NCBI GenBank assembly: GCA_039707655.1
Contig: CM077666.1
Location: forward strand, 305,190,166 to 305,254,165
Length of the DNA stretch: 64,000 nt
Origin: Elymus sibiricus
Lineage: Eukaryota; Streptophyta; Magnoliopsida; Poales; Poaceae
Direction of reading: 5' to 3'
The position numbers and the translations under genes were made by a program. Positions within the stretch are counted from its first letter, which is position 1; each line of letters begins with the position of its first letter. The notes under the pieces were generated by a model. It was not told the DNA's origin. It worked only from the letters and a program-made list of their open reading frames with translations, and made no database searches. Shown here piece by piece: positions 11,547 to 22,879 of the stretch.

Positions 11547-12406
11547 TGTCGGTGTATAAAACATGGGTATTTTATACCCTGACTTATGCACAGACAGTAG
11601 CGGCCTCCTTGCCGGTCGAGGCCTTGCCGGGAATTGCCAAGACCAAGACTCCAAGACCAGCCGGAGAAGCTACCAGGAAGAAGCTCAAGGCTCGACACTC
11701 AAATAACACCAAAGGTGAAGACGTTCCTTGCCGGCAAGCATAAACCGGCAAGGCGAAGACCCAGCAAGCTCCATGCCGGCAAGCTTATGCCAGCCCTCCA
11801 GCGCTCCACCTCGCCGTACAGGTGTTCGCTGATGCGTGAGGTGTCGACCGCGCAGGTTGGTTGGTAAGGCTTGTCGAGCACGTGTCAGCTCGCTGGGACA
11901 AGATTTGCCTCTAATTACACCCGTCCAGGAGGCGTGTCAAGGTAATGCGAGGTGGCTGGGCAAGCGGTGCAGAAACCTTGCCGGGGCTACCTCTCCGCAT
12001 GACACCTAACAGCGCATTAAATGCCTTTGTCCTAAAATGGCAGAGTTAGGTATGATAGCACTGTTTACTATATAGTCACACTGTAATTACTGTTTTGCCA
12101 TTGTGGTAACCCCTTGAGCTATAAAAGGAGGGCCAGGGCAACAGTTTAGAGGATTCGGACCCCTTTTCAAATATAGGCACCTCTCGTGTAGCTGCTCTCT
12201 CCACACCTTGCCGGGAGGAGCGTTCCTTGTACTGTGCTTCCACACCACTAATACACCAAAAGCAGGAGTAGGGTTTTACACTTCTCAGCGGCCCGAACCT
12301 GGGTAAAATCCCTCGCGTTCCATCGTTCATGCTCTTTGCGCACGCCGATCCTCCCCGCCGAAGCACAAAGGGGATGCATGGCCCCATAGATGGTCGTACC
12401 CCGACA
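11547..12406 (+). repeat. 3' LTR of the Tat element
   Basis: Same ends and same 860-bp length as the 5' LTR. It is preceded by a G-rich tract (AGGCCCGGGGGCTCC) typical of the polypurine tract in related Triticeae Gypsy elements, and followed by target duplication CCTAA at 12407-12411. Confidence 0.95.
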
Positions 12407-12411
12407 CCTAA

Positions 12412-12525
12412 GCTCACCCACTAGAGAGTAGAGAATTAATGAGAAAAGTTTTGGAAGATTTAATGAGAAAAGTTTTGGAAGATTTAATCAAGAAGGACTT
12501 GGGGATGAAGGATGACAACACTTGA
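12412..12525 (+). pseudogene. Unknown protein of element A, 3' end with tandem duplication
   Basis: Resumes element A after the Tat insertion. A 24-bp unit is duplicated in frame (12439-12462 and 12463-12486), encoding an eight-residue helix-like repeat twice. The frame then ends in K-D-D-N-T before TGA 12523-12525, exactly as the homologue in element D ends. The frame differs by one base from the 5' part at 2028, so a second frameshift lies close to the junction or just after it. Confidence 0.65.
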
Positions 12526-13181
12526 AACTATGCATTATGCCTAGCTAGGGGCATAAAACAATAGCGCTTGTTGGGAGGCAACAAAATGAATAAAATAATT
12601 TTTTGCTTTTACCTTCTATTTTTCTGTGTTTGCATAATTATAGCTTCTGTTATGATTGTGTTTTTATGTTTTAATTAGTGTTTGTGCCAAGTAATGCCTT
12701 TGGGATGATGTTGATGATAGTATAATTGATGCTGTTTGGAAAACAGAAAGTTTTGCGTCCAGTGCTGGAATTTTAATTCTGTACTGGAGCGTCAGAAAAA
12801 TCTGAAATTTTTACACAGTATTGGTATATGAATTTTCCACGTTTTCTTTATTTGTCAGAATTTTTGGAGTTATAAAAGTATGTCCTTTAAATAGATCTTT
12901 ACAGACTGTTCTGTTTTAGACAGATTCTGTTTTTGTTGCATAGTTTGCTTATTTTGATGAATCTATGGATCGTATCGGGGGGTACGAGTCATGGATAAGT
13001 TGGAGTACAGTATCATTATGCCAATATTAAATATGAATCAATTTACTACAGTACCTAAAGTTTAAGATTTGTTTGTTATACTAACGGATCTCACGAGGTT
13101 TCTGTTGAGTTTTGTGTGCTGAAGTTTTCAAGTTTTGGGTGAGACTACGATGGATACTGGAATAAAGAGCGGCAAGAGCCT

Positions 13182-13268
13182 AAGCTTGGGGATGCCCAAG
13201 GCACCCCAAGGTAATATTCAAGGAAAAATCAAGCGTCTAAGCTTGGGGATGCCCCGGAAGGCATCCCC
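13182..13268 (+). other. Two internal polypurine-tract-like hairpins
   Basis: AAGCTTGGGGATGC occurs at 13182-13195 and 13239-13252, identical to the tract at 15399-15412 beside the 3' LTR. The second copy is part of a perfect 9-bp stem, GGGGATGCC (13245-13253) with GGCATCCCC (13260-13268), loop of six. The first can pair CTTGGGG with CCCCAAG about 12 nt away. Same arrangement in C (38778-38860) and D (49740-49824). Confidence 0.65.
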
Positions 13269-13495
13269 TCTTTCGTCTACAATCTATCGGTAACTCACTT
13301 GGAGCTATATTTTTATTCATCACATGATATGTGTTTTACTTGGAGCGTCTTGTGAAATAGTTTGCTTGCTTTTGTTTGATTTTTAGTTTGTCACAATCAT
13401 CTTTGCTGAACACACCTTTTTGAGAGGGACACACATTATTCGTGATTTGTTAGAATACTCTATGTGCTTCACTTATATCTTTTGAGCTAGGCAGT

Positions 13496-13593
13496 TGCTC
13501 TAGTGCTTCACTTATATCTTTTAGAGCACGGCGGTGGTTATATTTTAAAGAAATAGTTGCACTCTCATGCTTCACTTATATCTTTTTGAGAGT
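13496..13593 (+). other. Tandem stem-loops with conserved GCTTCACTTATAT loop
   Basis: Two well-formed units. The first pairs TGCTCTA (13496-13502) with TAGAGCA (13522-13528), a perfect 7-bp stem. The second pairs ACTCTC (13561-13566) with GAGAGT (13588-13593), a perfect 6-bp stem. Each loop holds GCTTCACTTATATC. A weaker unit with only CTC/GAG pairing precedes them at about 13457-13487. Element D has five units and C three. Confidence 0.55.
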
Positions 13594-15374
13594 CTCATGA
13601 TAGCAATGGTAATATGCACGGGTTATGAATTTGGTCCTGATATGATAGGTATTCAAGAGGGATATAATAAAACTTTCATGTAGATCACTGAATATGATAA
13701 ATTTGATTCCTTGCAATAGTTTTGCGATATTAAGAGGGTAATATGGGGGATGTATTAGTAGATAATTGTGGTTTAGTAAGAATAATTGTGTTAAGGTTTG
13801 TGATTCCCGAAGCATGCACGTATGATCTGTCGTTATGCTAAGAAGTTGGAGCATGATTTATTATTGATTGTCTACCTTATGACTGGCGGTCTGGGACGAG
13901 CGATGGACCTTGTCCTACCAATCTATCCCTCTAGGGGCATGCGTAGTAGTACTTTGCTTTGAGGGCTAATAAACTTTTGCAATAAGTATGTGAGTTCTTT
14001 ATGACTAATGTGAGTCCATGGATTATACGCACTCTCATCCTTCCGCAATTTGCTAGCCTCTTCGGTACCGTGCATTGCCCTTTCTCACATCGAGAGTTGG
14101 TGCAAACTTCGTCGGTGCATCCAAACCCCATCATATGATACGCTCTATCACACATAAGCCTCCTTATATCTTCCACAAAACAGCCACCATACCTACCTAT
14201 CATGGCATTTCCATAGCCATTCCGAGATATATTTCCATGCAACTTCCACCGTTCCGTTTTTATGACATACATCATCATTGTCATATTGCTTTGCATGATC
14301 ATATAGCTGACATAGTATTTGCGGCTCAGCCACCGTTCATCATTGTTATACATCTTACGCTAGCATCATTGCACATCCTGGTACACTGCCAGAGGCATTC
14401 ATATAGAGTCATATTTTTTCTAGTATCGAGTTATAATGTTGAGTTGTAAGTAAATAGAGGTGTGATGATCATCATTATTAGAGCATTATCCCAGTGAGGT
14501 AAGAATGGTGGAGACTAATGAGTCCTCGAAAAAGTGGGGATGAGGTCCATGATATCATTCTACAAAAAAGAGGCGAAAAAGAGCCATGAAAAAAAATAAA
14601 AAAAAATAAATGAGAGAAAATGAGAGAAGGGGCAATGTTACTATCCTTTTTCCACACCTGTGCTTCAGAGTAGTACCATGTTTTTCATATAAAGAGTCTC
14701 CTATTTTGTCACTTTCATATACTAGTGGGAATTTTTCATTATAGAACTTGGCTTGTATATTCCGATGACGGGCTTCCTGAAATGCCTGAGGTCTTCATGA
14801 GCAAGCAAGTTGGATGCACACCCACTTAGTTTTCATGTTGAGCTTTCATACACTTATAGCTCTTAGTGCATCCGTTGCATGGCAATCCCTACTCCTCGCA
14901 TTGACATCAATTGATGGGCATCTCCATAGCCCGTTGATTAGCCTCGTCGATGTGAGACTTTCTCCATTTTTGACTTCTCTTATTTATCTCTACCACCATA
15001 CTCTATTCCACCTATAGTGCTATATCCATGGCTTGCGCTCATGTATTGAGTGAGAGTTGAAAAAGCTGAAGCGCGTTAAAAATTATGAACCAATTTTTCG
15101 GCTTGTCATCGGGGTAGTGCATGATAAATACTTTGTGTGAAGAAGATGGAGCATGAGAAGATTATATGATTTTGTAGAGATAACGTTATTTAGCATTTTT
15201 ATTTTGAAAGACATGATTGTTTATTAGTATGCCTGAGTATTGATGTCTTTATATCAAATTATAGACTATTGCTTTGAATCATTTGGATCTTATTATTCAT
15301 ACCGTAAGAGAGAGATTACATGATGAAACATGATAGGTAGCATTCCACATCAAAAATTCTGTTTTTATCATTTA

Positions 15375-15412
15375 CCTGCTCGAGGACGAGCAGGAATTAA
15401 GCTTGGGGATGC
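15375..15412 (+). other. Hairpin and polypurine tract before the 3' LTR of A
   Basis: CCTGCTCG (15375-15382) and CGAGCAGG (15387-15394) form a perfect 8-bp stem with loop AGGA, immediately followed by GAATTAAGCTTGGGGATGC, the plus-strand primer region. The LTR begins at 15414. Confidence 0.7.
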
Positions 15413-15413
15413 T

Positions 15414-16969
15414 TGATACGTCTCCAACGTATCTATAATTTTTGATTGTTCCATGCTATTATAGTATCAATCTTCAATGTTTTTATATGCAATTATATAT
15501 CATTTTTTTGGGACTAACCTATTAACCTAGTGCCCAGTGCCAGTTGCTGTTTTCTGCTTGTTTTTGGCTTTTCAGAGAAACAGTACCAAATGAAGTCCAA
15601 ATGCCACGAAACTTTTTGGAGATTTTTTTCTAGACAAAAGAAACCTTGGAAGCTTCAGGAGGAGGCCAGAAGCCTCACGGAGGCTTCACAAGGCAACAGG
15701 GCGCGCCCCGGGGGGGGGAGGGCACCGTGTTGCCTTGTGGGGCCCACGTGACTCCGTTTGACCTAATTCCACTTCTATAAATTCAAAAATATTGGGAAAC
15801 CATCCCAGGGCTAGAAGAGAAAACCTTTCCGCCACCGTAAGCCTCTGTTCTTCCGCGATCCCATCTTTAGGCCTTTTTCGGTACTCTGCCGGAGGGGGAA
15901 TCGATCACGGAGGGCTTCTACATCAACCTTGCTGCCCTTCCGATGATGTGTGAGTAGTTTACCACAGACCTACGGGTCCATAGCTAGTAGCTAGATGGCT
16001 TCTTCTCTCTCTTTGATCTTCAATACAATGTTCTCCTTGATGTTCTTGGAGTTCTATCCGAAGTAATCTTCTTTTGCGGCGTGTTTGTTGGGATCCGATG
16101 AATTGTGAGTTTATGATCAGATTATTCATGAGAAATATTTGATTCTTCTCTGAACTCTTTTATGCATGATTGTTATAGCTTTGTATTTCTCTCCGATCTA
16201 TCGATTTGGTTTGGCCTACTAGATTGATTTATCTTGTAATGGGAGAGGTGCTTTGTGATGGGTTCAATCTTGCGGTGCTCAATCCCAGTGACAGAAGGGG
16301 ACATGACACGTATTTGTATTGTTGCCATTAAGGATATAAAGATGGGGTTTATTCATATTGCTTGAATTTTCTTCTCTACATCATGTCATCTTGCTTAAGG
16401 CGTTACTCTGTTTTTATTAACTTAATACTCTAGATGCATGCTGGATAGCGGTCGATGAGTGGAGTAATAGTAGTAGATGCAGGCAGGAGTCGGTCTACTT
16501 GTCTCGGACGTGATGCCTATATACATGATCATTGCCATGAATCCATCATAATTATTTGCTATTCTGTCAATTGCCCAACAGTAATTTGTTTACCCACCGT
16601 ATGTTTCTGTGCTCGAGAGAGAAGCCTCTAGTGAAAACTATGGCCCCCGGGTCTATCTTTATCATATTAAAAACCTAAAAATACCTTGCTGCAATTTATT
16701 TACTTTTATTTTAATTAGTAGTTTAGTTTATCTATTTACCTTGATAAGATTTAATCCTTGCAAGTAACCGCTAAGAGGATTTACAACCCTCTTATTTGCG
16801 TTGGGTGCAAGTGTTTGCTCTTGTGTGTGCAGGTGCGCTTAACGGAATTTTGTTTGGTTCTCCTACTGGATTGATAACCTTGGTTCTTAACCGAGGGAAA
16901 TACTTATCTCTACTGTACTGCATCATCCTCTCCTCTTCGGGGAAATACTAATGCAGACTACAAGTAGCA
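15414..16969 (+). repeat. 3' LTR of element A
   Basis: 1556 bp from TGATACGTC to AAGTAGCA. A TATA box TATAAATT lies at 15776. A GC-rich inverted repeat lies upstream of it: CACAAGGCAACA at 15687-15698 pairs with TGTTGCCTTGTG at 15728-15739. Confidence 0.92.
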
Positions 16970-17947
16970 TACCGTTGTAGCCATACTCCCACGCTGCCCC
17001 GTTATCTGTGTGTCATTTTACTGTAACCCCAGTGGTAGTACCGCGGGGGCGAGCGGTAGTACCGCTCCGGCGGCACTACCGGCTTGTGTCCCTGTGGCAT
17101 TACACTGTACTCTCCGGCACTACCACCGGGTGGTAGTACCGCTCCAGGAGCGGTAGTACCGCTCATGTGCGGGCTGCGGGCTGCATAACGGTTGGATCCC
17201 CACCCACTATATAAAGGGGGTATTCTTCCCCAAGAAGACTTGCCTCTTTCTTCCCCAAACTCCATTGTTACTCCAAGCTCCATTTTCGCCCGATCTCCCT
17301 CCCTAGCCGATAACTCTTGTTGATCTTCTAGGGTTTGGGTGAGAGGGCCCCGATCTACACTTCCACCAAGAGAAATTTGATTTCCCCCACTAACCCCTAG
17401 CGGATCTTGTTACTCTTGGGTGTTTGAGCACCCTAGACGGAAGAGGTCACTTCGAAGACATATTCCATTGTGGTGAAGCTTCGTGGTGGTGTTGGGAGCC
17501 TCCAATTAAGTTGTGGAGAGAGCCCCAACCTTGTTTGTAAAGGTTTGGTCACCACCTTCAAGTGCACCATTAGTGGAATCACGACATCTTGCATTGTGCG
17601 AGGGCGTGAGGAGAATACGGTGGCCCTAGTGGCTTCTTGGGGAGCATAGTGCCTCCACACCGCTCTAACGGAGACGTACTTGCCCCAAAGGGAAGGAACT
17701 TCGGTAACACATCCTCGTCTTCACCGGCTCCACTTGTGGTTACTTCTTACCTTTACTTTGTGCAAGCTATTGTTGTGTTGTATCTTTTGCTTGCTTGTTG
17801 TTGTTATTGTTGTTAGCATCATATAGGTTGCTCACCTATTTGCATATCTAGACAACCTATTTGTTGCTAAACCTAATTTGTTAAGAAAAGCTAAAAATTG
17901 GTAGTTGCCTATTCACCCCCCTCTAGTCAACCATATCGATCCTTTTA
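16970..17947 (+). repeat. Distal part of the 5' LTR of B
   Basis: Matches 26752-26850 plus 28372-29245 of the 3' LTR. It ends ATCCTTTTA where the 3' LTR ends ATCCTTTCA, so the terminal CA has decayed to TA. It contains several copies of GCGGTAGTACCGC. Confidence 0.85.
17208..17216 (+). promoter_or_regulatory. TATA box of the B 5' LTR
   Basis: TATATAAAG within CACCCACTATATAAAGGGGG, repeated at 28504 in the 3' LTR. Element A lies upstream of it, so only about 240 bp of native U3 remains. Confidence 0.65.
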
Positions 17948-17949
17948 AT

Positions 17950-17961
17950 TGGTATCAGAGC
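17950..17961 (+). other. Primer binding site of B, initiator tRNA-Met type
   Basis: TGGTATCAGAGC starts two bases after the LTR and is the standard Copia primer site complementary to plant initiator tRNA-Met. Confidence 0.9.
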
Positions 17962-17996
17962 CTCGTCGCTTTTAAGGGCTTAATCACCCAAAGAGT

Positions 17997-20900
17997 ATGG
18001 TTGACGATGGGGGCGGGGCGGAGAACCTACCCGCGGCCGAGGTGGTGGCCACGGTCACACGTGAGGACTTAAATGAGGCAATTGCCTCACTTAAGACCTC
18101 CATGACGACCGAGGTCAAATCCTTGTTTAAAGAACTTCTTGAGGGCCTCAAAGTTTCTACCGATCCATTGCAAGTGGTTAAACCCACTAACTCGGAGTCG
18201 GATGCCAACTCCGATAAGGAGGGGGCTAGTAGTGATAAGCCTACTTTACCTCAAGGAAAGAATGGGATGGGCATTCATGCCGAGACTGCCCCTCCCCCGG
18301 ACTATGGAGGTCCGGTACCATCACCTCGCATTAATCCTCTTGGTCATCCTCCTAAGCTTGATTTGAATAACTTTCATGATTGGGTTTTTCGTATCAAGTC
18401 TCATTTGAATCACAGCTCAACTCAACTTTGGAGGGTCATTGAGCAAGGTTTCCATCCTCATGATCGGTACAACATGACACCAAGAGAAGAAGTGGACAAT
18501 CAACTCAATCACTTCGCTTTGTTCATTCTCAATCCGCAATGCCGCCGGAAGAACTCTCTCATTTGCGGCCATTCACAACCGCCAAGGATGCTTGGGAGCA
18601 CATCGTCTCATTGTACAAGGGAAGTTCAAGCATTCAACGGTCCAACTTTGAGGTCATACTTGATGAGGCCGATGAGTTCGTGATGAAGGATGATGAAGAT
18701 CCTCGTGAGCTTTACCAGAGATTGACTACTCTTGCGGTCTCACTCCAAGATCATGGGAGCAAGGATACGGATGACACTTGGGTCAAGCGCAAGTTCCTTA
18801 AGGCCATCATGCCATTCAACAAGAGCATGTCTTCCGTGATCCGTCAAAGACCGGACTTCCACACCTTGTACTCAAGTGAAGTGTTGGATGAATTCATTGC
18901 TATGAACATTTTGAACAAGACCGCTGACAACGCTCTAGCTCGTGTCCAATGGTCAAAGAAGACCAACCTAGCTTTGAAGGCCAAGGCCATTCCGGAAGAA
19001 GAAGAGGAAGAAGAGGAGAGTTGTCCCGAAGACACCAAATATGCTTAGCACGAGCACATGGCTCTTACATCAAGGCAATTTTGGGGCAACAAGAGAAACT
19101 CAAGGCCCAACTTCTCCAAGAATAACTCAAGTGGCTCCATGGGCAAGCAACGTGTGACAACTTGCTACAATTGTGGCAATGTGAGTCACTTCATGGTGGA
19201 TTGCCCCTACGAGAAGAGGGAAGACAATGGTGGCAAGCTCATCCGCAAAGACAAGGCCAAGTCCTCCACGAACAAGAACAACTTCACAAAGAAGGTGCCA
19301 CAAAAGGGGTTGGTGGTGCAAGAAGAGTACAACTCCGATGATGATAATGATGATGCAAGTGGTGAAGGGTTTGCGACGACCATCGTGGCCATTGCCACCT
19401 CTTCTCCAACCTCGGTGTCTCTCTTCGACGCCCCCAACGAGAACTTCATCCCCAAGTGCCTCATGGCAAGAGGCATCAACAAGGAGTTTGCTTCCGGTGG
19501 AGGATCATGGTTGCTCGATAGTGGAGCAACAAATCATATGACCAGGAGCAAGCACTTGGTGGTGGACGTGCAACCAAGCCCATCTATGCCCACCCATGTT
19601 CAATTTGGTGATGCCTCAACATCTAAGGTATTGGGTCTTGGCAAGGTTGTGATTTCTCATGATTTATCAATTGAGAAGGTCATGCTTGTTGAGACCCTTG
19701 CATACAATTTACTTTCCGTTCGTCAACTTGCACTTATGGGCTTTGCTACATTCTTTGATCTTGATATCGTGGCCCTTTTGTGGAGCAAGACTCTTAAAGT
19801 AGCTTTTGTTGGGCATGTCGAGAACGGTCTCTATGTGGTCAACTTCTCGGAGCGACCCACTAAGATCGCGACTTGCCTAATGGCTAAAGTTGACGTGGGG
19901 TGGCTCTGGCATCGCCGGTTAGCCCACGTCAATATGAGATCTTTGCAAAGTCTCCTAAAAGGGGATCACGTTCGTGGACTAATAAATGTGAACTTTGCCA
20001 AAGACTATGCTTGCAGTGCTTGCATCGAAGGAAAGTTACATGAGACGGCTCACCGACCCACGACTATCATCTACTCGAAGAGGCCCTTGGAGCTCCTTCA
20101 CATGGATCTCTTTGGACCTCCATCCTTTGATAGTCTTGGGGGAAGAAAGTATTGCTTGGTGATTGTGGATGACTATTCAAGATACACTTGGGTATATTTC
20201 TTCAAGAGGAAGAGCGAGACCCAACAAACCGTCATCGACTTTGCAAATGAAGCTCAACGTCAATATAATGCAAAGATATTGATGATTAGAAGTGACAACG
20301 GCACCGAGTTCAAGAACTACACCTTGGATGAGTTCCTTAGTGATGAGGGGATCAAGCATCAATACTCCACACCATATACCCCTCAACAAAATGGTGTAGC
20401 GGAAAGGAAGAACCGGATGTTGATGGACGCGGAAAGGACCATGATGGCAGAATTCAAGTCTCCGTACAACTTTTGGGCTGAAGCCATCAACACCGTATGT
20501 CATGCATCCAATCGGCTGTACCTCCACAAAGGCTTGAACAAGACTCCATATGAGATACTTACCGGTAACAAGCCCAACCTCAAGTACTTCCAGGTGTTTG
20601 GGTGTAAGTGTTTCATTCTCAAGAAAGGTGTTCATTTGTCTAAATTCGAACCTAGAGCTCAAGAGGGCATATTTGTTGGTAATGCTACAAACTTTCATGC
20701 TTACCGTGTCCTCAACAAGTCCAATGGACTCATTGAGGAGACGTGTAACATAGAGTTTGATGAAAATAATGGCTCCCAAGTGGAGCAAAGTGGTCTTTGT
20801 GATGTAGGTGATGAAATTCCTCCCCAAGCCATAAGAAGAATGGGGATTGGTCAATTACTCCCCATTGAGGAACCCCTTGTGGCCGAAGGAGAAGGACAAT

Positions 20901-22879
20901 GCTCTACGCAAGTGGAGACATCACCAACCATTGACCCACACGCTTCCGAAGAGCAAACCGAAGGCCCTCAACCGAGTGAACAAGATCAAGGGCAAGATCA
21001 ATCTCATGATGATGGTGATTCACCAAGTGATGCCCAAGATCAAGTTCAAGACTCCGAGCAAGCTCAAGATCAAGAGCAAGCTCAAGATCGAAAACAAGTT
21101 CAAGATCAAGAGCAAGTACAAGATCAAGAGCAAACTCAAGACGACGCTCAACATGATCAAGTTGATACTCCTCAAATGCCTATGGGGGAGCTATTGGAGC
21201 GTTGTGCTGCCAAGATTGCTTCCAAACTCAAACAACAAGGACATATCATGGAGAATGTTTATGGGACCTTAAAGCAGGGGGTAACCACTCGTAAACAATT
21301 ATCAAACTTTTGTGAGCATCACGCGTTTGTTTCTTGTGTTGAACCCCAAAAGGTACAAGAGGCGCTCGAGGACACGGATTGGCTTGAAGCCATGCATGAT
21401 GAACTCAACAACTTCGAGCGTAACAAGGTGTGGCAATTGGTGCCAAGGCCAAAGGAGAATCATAATGTCATTGGAACTAAATGGATCTTCAAAAACAAGC
21501 AAGATGCTAATGGTATTGTTGTTCGAAACTAGGCAAGATTGGTAGCACAAGGCTACTCCCAAGTCAAGGGTATCGACTACGGTGAAACCTTTGCTCCCGT
21601 TGCTCGCCTTGAATCTATTCGCGTGTTGCTTGCATATGCATCTCATCATGATTTTAAGTTGCAACAAATGGATGTGAAAAGTGCATTTCTTAATGGTCCT
21701 CTTAATGAGTTGGTATATGTCAAACAAACCCCAGGGTTCGAGGATCCCAAGTTCCCCAATCATGTATACAAGCTTGATAAGGCACTCTATGGCCTTAAAC
21801 AAGCCCCACGTGCATGGTATGAGCACCTTACCGAGTTGTTGCAAGATCGTGGGTTTGAAATTGGGAAAATCGATCCCACTCTTTTTACTAAGAGGGTTAA
21901 AGGGGATTTGTTCATATGCCAACTATATGTTGATGATATTATTTTTGGTTCTCCTAACAAAGCTTTCAATGATGAGTTTTCCGCACTCACGACGGAGAAG
22001 TTTGAGATGTCTATGATGGGAGAGTTGAAGTTCTTTCTCGGGTTTGAAGTCAAGCAAAGGAGAGAAGGAACCTTCATCAACCAAGCCAAATATACCCAAG
22101 ACATGCTCAAGAAATTCAAGTTGGATGATGTCAAGCCAACCAAGACTCCAATGCCTACCAAGTGCCAACTTGACATTGATCCCAATGGTAAAGCGGTGGA
22201 TCAAAAGGTATATCGCTCCATGATTGGATCCTTGCTTTACCTTTGTGCATCTAGACCGGATATCATGTTGAGTGTGGGAATGTGTGCACGGTTTCAAGCC
22301 GCACCTAAGGAAAGCCACTTTGTGGCGGTCAAGCGAATCTTTCGATATTTGGCTCATACCCCAAACTTTGGCTTATGGTACCCCAAAGGTGCAAACTTTG
22401 ATCTCATGGGATATTCGGATGCGGATTGGGCGGGAGACCGTGTGGATAGGAAGTCAACTTCCGGAGGGTGCCAATTCCTTGGTCGCTCTTTGGTGAGTTG
22501 GTCTTCGAAGAAGCAAAATTGTGTGTCTCTCTCCACCACCGAGGCTGAGTATGTCGCCGCCGCAAGTTGTTGTGCACAATTGGTATGGATGAGGCAAACT
22601 TTAAAGGATTATGGTGTCACTTGTGACAAAGTGCCTCTTCTATGTGACAATGAAAGTGCAATTAAGATCTCCTACAATCCGGTGCAACATAGCAAGACGA
22701 AGCATATTGAGATTCGTCATCATTTCATCCGGGATCACATCAAGCGTGGAGAGATTGATATTATCTACGTCAACACTCAAGAGCAACTAGCAGATATTTT
22801 CACGAAGCCTTTGGATGAAGCAAGATTTCGCGAGTTAATGCATGAGCTAAATATCATTGATTCGAGCAATGTGGCTTGA
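17997..22879 (+). pseudogene. Copia gag-pol of element B
   Basis: Gag starts at ATG 17997 and shifts frame at about 18530. From 18539 to 22879 one frame is open apart from TAG 19046-19048 and TAG 21530-21532. In the section from 19058 the zinc knuckle C-x2-C-x4-H-x4-C is at residues 36-49, protease D-S-G-A at about 150, integrase H-H/C-C finger at about 285-330, and catalytic D, D and E in HMDLFGP, RSDNGTEF and NGVAE. Reverse transcriptase spans the second stop, with YVDD at about residue 130 of the section after it. RNase H follows with YSDADWAG, TTEAEYVA and CDNESAI, and the polyprotein ends at TGA 22877-22879. Catalytic residues are intact; only two stops and one frameshift disable it. Confidence 0.92.
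20980..21160 (+). repeat. CAAGATCAAGAGCAA-type repeat coding a Gln/Asp-rich linker
   Basis: Imperfect 6-, 12- and 18-bp periodic repeats of CAAGAT and CAAGAGCAA encode runs of Q-D-Q-E-Q between integrase and reverse transcriptase. The frame is kept throughout, so repeat changes have been in multiples of three. Confidence 0.85.

Larger units (their letters stand above)
2029..12406 (+). mobile_element. Tat-lineage Gypsy LTR retrotransposon, complete but degenerate
   Basis: Two 860-bp LTRs begin TGTCGGTG and end CCCCGACA. A perfect 5-bp target duplication CCTAA lies at 2024-2028 and 12407-12411. Order: LTR, primer site, gag, protease, reverse transcriptase, decayed RNase H, archaeal-type RNase H, integrase, a 2.1-kb tail with an antisense ORF, LTR. 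Two RNase H regions and an extra antisense ORF before the 3' LTR are known hallmarks of the Tat lineage. By eye the LTRs differ at about 26 of 860 positions (roughly 3 percent), suggesting an insertion around a million years old at usual grass rates. It interrupts the ORF of element A. Confidence 0.93.
12526..15413 (+). other. Long 3' untranslated region of element A
   Basis: About 2.9 kb of AT-rich non-coding DNA that aligns by eye with 38124-40952 of C and, reversed, with 47969-50473 of D. Conserved landmarks in order: AGCGCTTGTTGGGAGGCAA just after the stop codon, two AAGCTTGGGGATGC hairpins at 13182-13268, a stem-loop cluster at 13496-13593, and the hairpin plus polypurine tract before the LTR. 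Short ORFs here are not shared with the homologous regions and are not called. Confidence 0.8.
1..16969 (+). mobile_element. Non-autonomous Gypsy LTR retrotransposon A, Sabrina/WHAM-like
   Basis: The end of its 5' LTR is visible at 1-1035 and the full 3' LTR at 15414-16969. The LTR starts TGATACGTCTCC and ends AAGTAGCA. A tRNA-Asp-type primer site follows the 5' LTR, and a purine-rich tract precedes the 3' LTR. Without the nested Tat element (2029-12406 plus one TSD copy) the internal region is about 4.0 kb, so the element would be about 7.1 kb. The only coding region is a protein of unknown function; no gag, protease, reverse transcriptase or integrase was found. It sits in the 5' LTR of element B: flanking TACCG at 16970-16974 matches the uninterrupted site in B's other LTR near 26748. 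The family name is from memory of LTR sequences and is uncertain. Confidence 0.85.

Noticed and set aside
13576..15017. Several 60-140-codon ORFs in the 3' untranslated region of A
   Set aside because: Not preserved in the homologous regions of C and D and without domains.
17950..17961. TGGTATCAGAGC as part of a tRNA gene
   Set aside because: No cloverleaf around it; position next to the LTR identifies it as a primer binding site.
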